64,000 nt of DNA from an uncultured Clostridia bacterium (GTDB taxonomy: Bacteria > Bacillota > Clostridia > TANB77 > CAG-508): assembly GCA_944387445.1 (NCBI GenBank), contig CALXEX010000005.1, forward strand, positions 16,066 to 80,065, given 5' to 3'. A model generated the notes under the pieces. The model was not told the origin of the DNA. It searched no databases and worked only from the letters and a program-made list of their open reading frames with translations. Shown one piece after another: positions 56,602 through 64,000 of the stretch. The position numbers were made by a program, and so were the translations under genes. Numbering within the stretch: the first letter of the stretch is position 1; each line of letters begins with the position of its first letter.

Positions 56602-58426
56602 AAGATTATTGAAATATGTAACTGAAAATTATAAATTACAATTAGCAGTAGTTTTAGTTAGTATTATCATTAGTGCTCTAGTAGGTGTTATTGGAACACA
56701 ATTTATCAAATACTTAATTGATGATTTCATCACACCACTTTTAGGAAGTGAGTCTCCAGATTATTCAGCACTATTAAATGTAATTATGATAATGGCTGTT
56801 ATCTATTTAGTAGGTGTGGTTTGTACATTTACATATAATCGATTAATGGTTAATATATCACAAGGTGTGTTAAATAAAATTCGCACACAAATGTTTAATC
56901 ATATGCAAAAGTTACCAATCAGATATTTTGATAGTAGAACACATGGAGATATTATGAGTACATATACAAATGACGTTGATACTTTAAGACAAATGCTTAG
57001 TCAAAGTATTCCACAAGTATTTTCAGCTTGTGTTTCTATGGTAGCAGTACTATTTGCAATGCTTGCAACTAATATTTATTTAACACTTGTTGTATTAGCA
57101 ATGGTCATATTAATGGTATTTGTTTCTAAATATTTAGGAGGAAACAGTTCAAGATTCTTCGTTAAACAACAAGAAGATATCGGAAAAGTTAATGGATATA
57201 TTGAAGAAATGATGGAAGGACAAAAAGTTGTCAAAGTATTTAATTATGAAGAAGATTCAAAAGCAAAATTTGATGACTTAAATGAACAATTATGTGACAG
57301 TATGACAAAAGCCAATATGTATGCCAATATTTTAATGCCTTGTATTATGAATATAGGAAATTTAGGATATGTACTAGTAGCAGTTATTGGTGGTATCTTA
57401 TCAGTTAATGGAATCTTGACAATTGGTAGTATTGCAGCCTTTTTACAATATGTAAAAGCTTTTACAAATCCATTAGGTCAAGTATCACAACAAATGAACT
57501 CTATCATTATGGCATTAGCAGGAGCTGAAAGAATCTTTGATTTAATTGACCAAGAAGAAGAGGTTGATGAAGGATATGTAACATTAGTAAATGCCAAAAT
57601 GGAAAATGGAAAAATTGTGGAATCTGAAGAAAGAACAGGAATGTGGGCATGGAAACATCCACATAAAGATGGAAGAATTACTTATACAAGACTTCGTGGT
57701 CAAGTAGAATTTGAAAATGTACAATTTGGATATGAACCAAAGAAACGAATTTTACATGATATTACATTAACAGCAAAAGAAGGACAAAAAGTATCATTTG
57801 TTGGAGCAACAGGAGCAGGAAAAACAACGATTACAAATCTAATCAACAGATTTTATGATATTCAAGACGGAAAAATTCGTTATGATAGAATTAATATCAG
57901 AAAAATTAAGAAAGACGATTTAAGAAGATCTTTAGGAATGGTTCTTCAAGATACAAGTTTATTTACAGGAACCATCAGAGACAATATCCGTTATGGAAAA
58001 CTAAATGCAACAGATGAAGAAGTCGAATCTGCTGCAAAACTTTCAAATGCAGATAAATTTATTAAACACTTACCACATGGATATGATACGATGATAACTG
58101 GTAATGGAGAAGGTTTATCACAAGGACAAAGACAATTATTATCAATTGCAAGAGCAGCATTAAATAATCCACCAGTATTAATCTTGGATGAAGCAACATC
58201 AAGTATTGATACAAGAACAGAAAAAATTGTTCAAGATGGAATGGATAAATTAATGAAAGGAAGAACAGTATTTGTTATTGCACATAGACTTTCAACAATT
58301 AAGAACTCTGATTTAATTATGGTATTAGATCATGGAAGAATTATTGAAAGAGGAAATCATAATGAGTTAATTGCACAAAAAGGAACTTATTATGGATTAT
58401 ATACAGGTGCAATTGAGATTGATTAG
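56564..58426 (+). CDS. ABC exporter half-transporter with active ATP site
   Basis: 620 residues. Transmembrane domain (about 20-330), then an insert of some 35 residues before the ATPase (MWAWKHPHKDG). Walker A GATGAGKTTI, signature LSQGQRQLL, Walker B VLILDEATSSIDT with the catalytic Glu, and H-loop IAHRLSTI are all canonical. It pairs with the preceding half-transporter. AAAGGAGGAG inside the upstream gene serves as ribosome site, so expression is coupled. Confidence 0.93.
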   Translation: MEKVKGKKRKTIKRLLKYVTENYKLQLAVVLVSIIISALVGVIGTQFIKYLIDDFITPLLGSESPDYSALLNVIMIMAVIYLVGVVCTFTYNRLMVNISQGVLNKIRTQMFNHMQKLPIRYFDSRTHGDIMSTYTNDVDTLRQMLSQSIPQVFSACVSMVAVLFAMLATNIYLTLVVLAMVILMVFVSKYLGGNSSRFFVKQQEDIGKVNGYIEEMMEGQKVVKVFNYEEDSKAKFDDLNEQLCDSMTKANMYANILMPCIMNIGNLGYVLVAVIGGILSVNGILTIGSIAAFLQYVKAFTNPLGQVSQQMNSIIMALAGAERIFDLIDQEEEVDEGYVTLVNAKMENGKIVESEERTGMWAWKHPHKDGRITYTRLRGQVEFENVQFGYEPKKRILHDITLTAKEGQKVSFVGATGAGKTTITNLINRFYDIQDGKIRYDRINIRKIKKDDLRRSLGMVLQDTSLFTGTIRDNIRYGKLNATDEEVESAAKLSNADKFIKHLPHGYDTMITGNGEGLSQGQRQLLSIARAALNNPPVLILDEATSSIDTRTEKIVQDGMDKLMKGRTVFVIAHRLSTIKNSDLIMVLDHGRIIERGNHNELIAQKGTYYGLYTGAIEID

Positions 58427-58454
58427 GAGAAAATGGAATATTTTTGAATAAGAT

Positions 58455-58502
58455 AATACATCTTTATTTCTAACACGAAATGAAATAAAGGTGTATTTTT
58501 TT
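58455..58502 (+). terminator. Terminator of the ABC exporter operon
   Basis: AATACATCTTTATTTC pairs with GAAATAAAGGTGTATT (16 bp, one G-T pair), then seven T. Confidence 0.85.
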
Positions 58503-58572
58503 AGACAAAATATATACAAAAAAAATGAATTGTGATAAAATTTTAACAGAAAAAATAGAAGGAGGAAAACAA

Positions 58573-60372
58573 ATGAAAACAAAAAGTATTAAACTAAGTA
58601 TTGTTATTTTATTAGTGCTTATCATTATTTTAGGAGGTGTTTTTGCATATCTATATTTTGCAACAGATGTATTTAAAACAAATCAGGAACTGTTTTTTAA
58701 ATATTTAGGACAATTAGTAGCAAGCGAAGAAGGATTTGTTGAAGATAATTTAACTGCTTATTTTGAAAAGAAAAGAACAGGAAAATATGAAGATAATGGA
58801 AATTTTTATGTAGATATTGATATGAGTGGCGTAGATGATGATATGTTAGCAACTGTTAATGATTTTAACATAGAATATTCAGGAAAAATAGATAATACGA
58901 CAAGAAAAAATGAACAAGATATTTCCATCAATTATTCAAGTGATGTTAATTTTCCTATAAAATACAAATATGCCAATGAGACACTAGGATTACAAACAGA
59001 CTATGTTTCAAGCAAATATATAGGAATAAAAAATAGTAATTTAAAAGAATTTGCAGAAAGCTTAGGAATAACTGATACAGAAGATATTCCTGATTCTATT
59101 GATTTTTATGCGGAGACAGAAAACGAAAGTCCTTTTAATTTTACAGAAGAAGAAAAGCAACAAATTATCAACACATATAAAACAATTATTGAAGAAAAAT
59201 TAGCCAATAAAGAATTTGGAAAAACAGAGGAAAATGGAGTAACCAATTATTCAGTTGAAATAACCAATCAAGAAGCAAAAGACATGATGGTTTCATGTTT
59301 AGAAACATTAAAAACAGATAACATTATATTACCTAAAATAGAAGAAGTTTTAGCACAATCCTTGGAAATTGCAAACCAAAGTTCAACAGAAGAAATCACG
59401 ATTCAAGATGTTATACAAGCATATATTGATGAATTAAATCAAGCAGACATAGCAGATGGTACATCACTAATTACGGTTTCACAAACAAATAAAAGATTAA
59501 CTGGAATCACAGTTCAAATAGAAGGAATGGAATTTAAAATAACAAAAACAAATGCACAAGGTACATTAGCATATACAATGGAAGTAAATATGCAAGATAC
59601 AGAATCAGACGATAATATAAGATGCTATGTGACAGCAAGTTATCAAGGTTTAGAACAATTAGCAAGTGTAAATGAAACATATCAATTTGGTATTACTGGA
59701 ACCATGGATGGTACAGAGCAAAAAATGGTATATAACTTAAATTGTACAGATACATTTAAAGATGATATCAATATTGAAGACTTTGGAGAAGATGATATTC
59801 AAGTTATCAATGAGTACAATGGTGAACAAATAGCTGTATTAATGACAACTATAGGGGAAAGAATTCAAGAAGTAAATGCTATGCAAATGGAACAAATCGG
59901 ATTTACGGAATATGGAAATCCAATGATGTATGCTTTTCCTATATTATCATTAAACATGTTGATACATAACCAAGCAAGAGAGGTAATTGATGATACAAAT
60001 CTAGAACAATGGGCAGACACTGTAGAAAATGGTGTGAATGACGATAGTTTAAATGAAAATAATGATTCTAATCCTTCAGCAGAAGAAATGATGAATGGAT
60101 TACAACAGTCAGAAAACAGTTTAACAAATGCAACTTTAGAGCAATATGCCGGAGAAAATAGAGGAAGTATCGTAAGGGATCTTCTATTATATGTTTCAAC
60201 AACAAATCAATCAAGAGCAGATGATGAAAAAATAGTGGTAACAGGAGATATACAAATGTCAGGAACAGATACAGAGGTACCATCTGATATCGATGTGAAT
60301 GCAACATATAATGTAGAATTAACATATGATACCAATCAAAATGTAAATGGTATTATGATTACCAAAAGATAG
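58573..60372 (+). CDS. Large membrane-anchored protein with a C-terminal domain shared with the pilin-like proteins
   Basis: 599 residues from the ATG at 58573 behind AAGGAGG. One helix (about 6-28), then a long extracytoplasmic region with many Asp, Asn and Thr residues and repeated strands (about 70-480), resembling DUF-type surface proteins. From about residue 510 an Asn/Ser-rich linker leads to QYAGENRGSIVRDLLLYVS, ATYNVELTYD and a final NGIMITKR. This matches, in order, the core of the 120-residue protein at 1995-2357 (QYAGEQKGSSVRALVSQVN, ATYNVSVKID). Function unknown. Confidence 0.7.
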   Translation: MKTKSIKLSIVILLVLIIILGGVFAYLYFATDVFKTNQELFFKYLGQLVASEEGFVEDNLTAYFEKKRTGKYEDNGNFYVDIDMSGVDDDMLATVNDFNIEYSGKIDNTTRKNEQDISINYSSDVNFPIKYKYANETLGLQTDYVSSKYIGIKNSNLKEFAESLGITDTEDIPDSIDFYAETENESPFNFTEEEKQQIINTYKTIIEEKLANKEFGKTEENGVTNYSVEITNQEAKDMMVSCLETLKTDNIILPKIEEVLAQSLEIANQSSTEEITIQDVIQAYIDELNQADIADGTSLITVSQTNKRLTGITVQIEGMEFKITKTNAQGTLAYTMEVNMQDTESDDNIRCYVTASYQGLEQLASVNETYQFGITGTMDGTEQKMVYNLNCTDTFKDDINIEDFGEDDIQVINEYNGEQIAVLMTTIGERIQEVNAMQMEQIGFTEYGNPMMYAFPILSLNMLIHNQAREVIDDTNLEQWADTVENGVNDDSLNENNDSNPSAEEMMNGLQQSENSLTNATLEQYAGENRGSIVRDLLLYVSTTNQSRADDEKIVVTGDIQMSGTDTEVPSDIDVNATYNVELTYDTNQNVNGIMITKR

Positions 60373-60465
60373 AATAGAGGATTAGAGAATGATATTTAAA
60401 AATCAATTATAAAACATAACTTTTGCTATTTGGGACAAAATCAGATAAAGAAGGGAAGAAAAAAG

Positions 60466-61638
60466 ATGAGTGATATGACAATTTCAAAAGATATTATCCA
60501 TATAGGAGCAAGTGATAAAAACATAAAAATATTTGAAAGCCAATATGTATTAGACAATGGAATGAGTTATAATTCTTACTTAATAAAAGATGAAAAAAAT
60601 GTCGTATTAGATACAATTGATGAAAAATTAACGGATGTATGGTTAACAAATCTAGAAAAAGCATTAGATGGAGAAAAACCAGATTATCTAATTGTTTCTC
60701 ATATGGAGCCAGACCATGCATATAATATAGGAGAATTAGCCAAAAAATATCCAGAAATGAAAATTGTAGGAAACCAACTTACCTTTAATATGCTGGCAAA
60801 TTTCTTTAAAGAAATGGATTTTTCTAATAGAAAATTTGTTGTTATGGAAGGTGATGTATTAGATATTGGAAAACATAAATTACAATTCTTTATGGCACCA
60901 ATGGTACATTGGCCAGAGGTTATGGTAACATATGAACAAACAGAAAAAATCTTATTTTCAGCAGATGGATTTGGAAAATTTGGAGCATTAGATGTAGATG
61001 AAGAATGGGATTGTGAAGCAAGAAGATATTATTTTGGAATTGTCGGAAAATATGGAATGCAAGTACAATCTTTATTAAAGAAAGCTGAAACATTAGACAT
61101 TCAAATGATTTGTCCTTTACATGGACCAATCTTAAAAGAAAATCTAGGATATTATATAGATAAATATAACACATGGAGTAGTTACAAGCCAGAAGAAGAA
61201 GGAATCTATATTGCTTGTAGTTCTATCTATGGAAACACCTTAAAAACAGCTCAAAAATTAGCAGAAATTTTAGAGGAAAAAGGAGCAAAAAAGGTTGTAT
61301 TAGCAGATTTAACAAAAGAAGATTGGGCAGAAGCGATTGAAGATGCTTTTAGATATTCACATTTAGTTGTGGCATCTTCTAGCTATAATGCAGGACTATT
61401 TCCACCAATGAAACATTTTTTAGATCATTTAAAAGAACGAAATTATCAAAATAGAACAGTTGGCATCATAGAAAATGGTTCATGGGCACCTTCAGCTGGA
61501 AAATGTATGAAGGGAACTTTAGAAGAAATGAAAAATATCCATATCATAGAACCAATCATTACAATAAAATCAACTATGAGTGAAGAAAACATTGTTCAAA
61601 TGGAAGAAATGGCAAATGTCCTATTGGAGACATTGTAA
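60466..61638 (+). CDS. Flavodiiron protein (FprA-type A-flavoprotein)
   Basis: 390 residues from the ATG at 60466 behind AGAAGGGAAG. The beta-lactamase-like domain carries the diiron ligands (SHMEPDHA, MVHWPEVM, SADGFGKFG, LHGPIL). The C-terminal flavodoxin domain binds FMN (CSSIYGNTLKTAQ, SSSYNAGLFPPMKHFLDH, ENGSWAPSAGK). These enzymes reduce oxygen or nitric oxide to protect anaerobes. No rubredoxin gene is adjacent. Confidence 0.93.
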   Translation: MSDMTISKDIIHIGASDKNIKIFESQYVLDNGMSYNSYLIKDEKNVVLDTIDEKLTDVWLTNLEKALDGEKPDYLIVSHMEPDHAYNIGELAKKYPEMKIVGNQLTFNMLANFFKEMDFSNRKFVVMEGDVLDIGKHKLQFFMAPMVHWPEVMVTYEQTEKILFSADGFGKFGALDVDEEWDCEARRYYFGIVGKYGMQVQSLLKKAETLDIQMICPLHGPILKENLGYYIDKYNTWSSYKPEEEGIYIACSSIYGNTLKTAQKLAEILEEKGAKKVVLADLTKEDWAEAIEDAFRYSHLVVASSSYNAGLFPPMKHFLDHLKERNYQNRTVGIIENGSWAPSAGKCMKGTLEEMKNIHIIEPIITIKSTMSEENIVQMEEMANVLLETL

Positions 61639-61640
61639 TT

Positions 61641-61694
61641 ATGTCCCATTGGGAACGTTCCTTGTTCTATTGGGGACGTTTCTGTTTGGGACAT
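61641..61694 (+). repeat. Inverted repeat enclosing a direct repeat of TTGGGAACGTTCC type
   Basis: ATGTCCCA (61641-61648) and TGGGACAT (61687-61694) enclose two similar 14-base units, ATTGGGAACGTTCC (61648-61661) and ATTGGGGACGTTTC (61669-61682). It may serve as a terminator after the flavodiiron gene, with TTTTAG on the right, or be a small dispersed repeat. Confidence 0.55.
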
Positions 61695-61759
61695 TTTAGT
61701 ATAAAAAGGCAAAGGATCTGTAACAGCATATGAATAAATAAAAGGTTGGTGATTTTTTT

Positions 61760-61945
61760 ATGTCACATAAAAAAATGGAAACAGGATTAATTGTAATAAA
61801 ACAAACAAAATTTGATAAAATAAGAAGAGGTCTGCTGATGTTTTTTTATGGAAAAGATTATAAAATATTTGAGAATTACCAACGATTGATAACCATAACT
61901 AGACCAAAAGATATTATTATTCCAAAAGAAATCAAAGGCCTTTAA
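61760..61945 (+). CDS. Short basic protein of unknown function
   Basis: 61 residues, very basic (about 15 Lys and Arg), with a modest hydrophobic stretch (RGLLMFFYGKDYKIF). AAAGGTTGGTGAT lies upstream of the ATG at moderate distance. The gene ends 23 bases before the choloylglycine hydrolase-like gene. It may be a real small protein, but length and composition leave doubt. Confidence 0.4.
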   Translation: MSHKKMETGLIVIKQTKFDKIRRGLLMFFYGKDYKIFENYQRLITITRPKDIIIPKEIKGL

Positions 61946-61968
61946 TATAATACATGAAAGGTGAGAAT

Positions 61969-62955
61969 ATGTGTACTTGTATGACATTGAAAACAAAAGA
62001 TGTTTATTTTGGAAGAAATCTAGATTTAGAATCTACTTTTGGAGAGCAAGTGATTGTAACACCTAGAAATTATGAATTTACATTGAAAAATCATACAAAA
62101 ATGAAAACAAAGTATGCTATGATAGGAATCGGAAGTGTTGTAGATAATTACCCATTATATGCAGATGCCGGAAATGAAAAAGGGTTATGCATGGCAGGAT
62201 TATATTTCCCGGGAAATGCTGTTTATAATGAGGAAAAAGAAAATGCTATCAATATAGCTTCATTTGAACTAATTCCCTGGTGCTTAGGAAATTTTTCAAA
62301 TATAGCAGAGTTAAGAGATGAATTAAATAAAATCAATATCACGAATCAAACATTTCATGAAGATATGCCAATCGTGGATTTACATTGGATGATGAGTGAT
62401 GGAAAAGAATGTATTGTATTAGAACAAACGAAAAGTGGATTACAAATATATGATAATCCTTATGGTGTTTTAACCAATAATCCGCCTTTTGATTATCATG
62501 TTATGCATATGAATCAGTATATGCATGTGTCAGCTAAATATCCAACCAATCTATTTTCAGAAAAAATTCCTTTGCAAGCATATGGACAAGGAATGGGAAT
62601 GCTAGGATTACCAGGAGATGTCACACCAACATCTAGATTTGTTAGAGCAACTTTTTATAAATTTAATTCTATAACAGATGAAGATGAGGAAAGTTCGATT
62701 TCTCAATTTTTTCATATTCTAGATGCGGTTTCTATGATAAAAGGAAGTGTTATCACTAAACAAAATCATTATGACATGACAACGTATTCTTCTTGTTTGA
62801 ATGCAAGTAAATGCATATATTATTTTAAAACTTATTATAATAATCAAATCAATGCAGTTTCTTTAAATGAAGAAAATAAGAATGGGGATAAGTTGGAAAT
62901 ATATGAATTACCCAAAAAGCAAAATATACAATATTTAAATGAAAAAGAAAGATGA
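61969..62955 (+). CDS. Choloylglycine hydrolase family protein (bile salt hydrolase/penicillin V acylase-like)
   Basis: 328 residues from the ATG at 61969, eight bases after AAAGGTG; after removal of Met the nucleophile Cys2 becomes N-terminal, which the longer frame from 61954 would not allow. Other Ntn-hydrolase residues are in place: Arg16 and Asp19 in GRNLDLE, the Asn pair in LTNNPPFDYH and Arg in TPTSRFVRATF. These enzymes cut bile salt or penicillin V amide bonds, or degrade N-acyl signals. The choice between bile salt and other substrates cannot be made from sequence alone. Confidence 0.88.
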   Translation: MCTCMTLKTKDVYFGRNLDLESTFGEQVIVTPRNYEFTLKNHTKMKTKYAMIGIGSVVDNYPLYADAGNEKGLCMAGLYFPGNAVYNEEKENAINIASFELIPWCLGNFSNIAELRDELNKINITNQTFHEDMPIVDLHWMMSDGKECIVLEQTKSGLQIYDNPYGVLTNNPPFDYHVMHMNQYMHVSAKYPTNLFSEKIPLQAYGQGMGMLGLPGDVTPTSRFVRATFYKFNSITDEDEESSISQFFHILDAVSMIKGSVITKQNHYDMTTYSSCLNASKCIYYFKTYYNNQINAVSLNEENKNGDKLEIYELPKKQNIQYLNEKER

Positions 62956-62976
62956 TAAAGTAAGAGAGGAAAGAAA

Positions 62977-64000
62977 ATGAAAAATATTAAGGACTATACA
63001 TTAGACGAATTAAAAGAAGAGCTAAAAGAATTAGGAGAAAAACCATTTCGAGCAGAACAAATCTATAAGTGGCTTTATGAAGCAAGAGTATCCAGTTTTG
63101 ACGATATGACAAATTTATCATTAGAATTAAGAGAAACATTAAAACAAGAATACGAAATCAAAGAATTTAAAATATTAAAAAAACAAGTGGCAGTAGATGG
63201 AACAAGAAAATATTTATTTGATGTTTTAGATGGAAATGCTATAGAAACGGTATTAATGGAATATCATCATGGATTTAGTATTTGTGTATCTTCTCAAATT
63301 GGTTGTAAAATGGGATGTAAATTTTGTGCATCAACAGGAATTCCATTTGCAAGGAATTTAACTAGTGGAGAAATTATTGAACAAATTATGGCAGTTGAAA
63401 GAGATACTAATGTTAGAATTTCAAACATTGTTTTTATGGGAATTGGAGAGCCATTAGACAATTATGACAACGTCGTAAAAGCAATTCGTATTATTAATCA
63501 TCCCAAAGGACTAAATATAGGAGCAAGACATATTAGTATATCAACAAGTGGATTAGTGCCAAAAATATATCAATTAGCAGAAGAAAATATACAATGTACA
63601 TTATCCATCTCTTTACATGCAACAACAGATGAACAAAGAAGTAAAATGATGCCTGTAAACAATAGATATCCTATAGAAGAACTTCTACAAGCTTGTAAGG
63701 ATTATATAGAAAAAACACATAGAAGAATCTCGTTTGAGTATGCTTTAGCAAAAGAAAATAATGATAATTTAGAAGATGCCAAACGCTTAGTAAAATTATT
63801 AAAAGGAATGCTTTGTCATGTGAATTTAATTCCAATTAATAAAATTGAAAATGGTGCATATACCAAAAGTTCAAATGAAAATATCATGAAATTTAGAGAT
63901 TATTTAAATGACCATGGAATTGTAGCAACCATTAGAAGAGAATTAGGCTCAGATATCGATGCAGCATGTGGACAATTAAGAAGAAAAAATTTGAACCAAT
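62977..64000 (+). CDS. rlmN: 23S rRNA (adenine2503-C2)-methyltransferase, cut by the window end
   Basis: The frame starts at 62977 after GAGAGGA and runs off the right edge after about 341 codons, close to the usual 345-350. GCKMGCKFCAST is the CxxxCxxC radical SAM motif. GEIIEQIMAVE, FMGIGEPLDNYDNV and the terminal REL-GSDIDAACGQL with the conserved second Cys are typical. It methylates A2503 of 23S rRNA and also tRNA. Confidence 0.95.
   Translation, partial: MKNIKDYTLDELKEELKELGEKPFRAEQIYKWLYEARVSSFDDMTNLSLELRETLKQEYEIKEFKILKKQVAVDGTRKYLFDVLDGNAIETVLMEYHHGFSICVSSQIGCKMGCKFCASTGIPFARNLTSGEIIEQIMAVERDTNVRISNIVFMGIGEPLDNYDNVVKAIRIINHPKGLNIGARHISISTSGLVPKIYQLAEENIQCTLSISLHATTDEQRSKMMPVNNRYPIEELLQACKDYIEKTHRRISFEYALAKENNDNLEDAKRLVKLLKGMLCHVNLIPINKIENGAYTKSSNENIMKFRDYLNDHGIVATIRRELGSDIDAACGQLRRKNLNQ

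Overview
The window is a low-GC stretch (codon use strongly A/T-biased) from a Gram-positive, endospore-forming member of the Clostridia. The support is an unusually dense set of sporulation genes (spoIVB, spoVG, spoIIM, the spoIIAA-spoIIAB-sigF set, spoIID, spoIIQ, ytfI/ytfJ), strong AGGAGG-type ribosome binding sites, a sortase with LPXTG-type substrates, and monoderm housekeeping genes. A choloylglycine-hydrolase family protein, a Dps protein and a flavodiiron protein fit an anaerobe living in an animal gut; that last step is inference. No rRNA, tRNA, CRISPR array or intact transposase was seen.

Layout. 1-5.4 kb: the end of a probable TadC-like gene followed by seven small to medium membrane-anchored proteins, several with the same MENASKAL-type N-terminus, resembling a Tad/Flp-like secretion or pilus locus with unusual pilin-like subunits. 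5.5-9 kb: spoIVB, murC (reverse) and spoVG, the last behind a near-perfect SigH-type promoter. 9.1-11 kb: two reverse ORFs that look like one gene split by a frameshift. 11.3-24.5 kb: translation and housekeeping genes (pth, RNase E/G, rimO, trpS, obg, recN, eno), interrupted by an orphan gene, a dps gene with a divergent helical protein, and a prepilin fused to a formylglycine-enzyme-like domain. 24.6-35.6 kb: a sortase-anchored VWA protein, dxs-ylmH, an acidic orphan, tsaE with a tsaB-rimI fusion, a degenerate HD-GYP-like protein, an EndoQ-like nuclease, spoIIM and xerD. 35.7-41.2 kb: a palindromic MITE-like repeat, an esterase/acyltransferase/membrane-protein trio, a decayed Rpn-type nuclease gene and a lone peptide-binding protein. 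41.3-46.3 kb: recA, a Nudix and a HAD hydrolase, recX, scpA and another orphan. 46.3-51.5 kb: a sporulation block running from ytfI to spoIIQ, in which spoIID carries a frameshift and a second copy of the palindromic repeat sits between spoIID and spoIIQ. 51.6-64 kb: ychF, an LPKTG protein facing its sortase, a MarR-controlled heterodimeric ABC exporter, a large anchored protein whose C-terminus matches the pilin-like proteins of the first kilobases, a flavodiiron protein, a bile-salt-hydrolase-like enzyme and rlmN (cut by the window end).

Themes. The sporulation genes cover SigF control (spoIIAA, spoIIAB, sigF), engulfment (spoIID, spoIIM, spoIIQ) and SigK-type signalling (spoIVB). Surface biology forms a second theme: Tad-like subunits, a SUMF-like prepilin, two sortase substrates and a sortase. 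Three orphan genes (16271, 28852, 45138) sit between conserved genes; each has internal repeats, and two have their own strong promoters.
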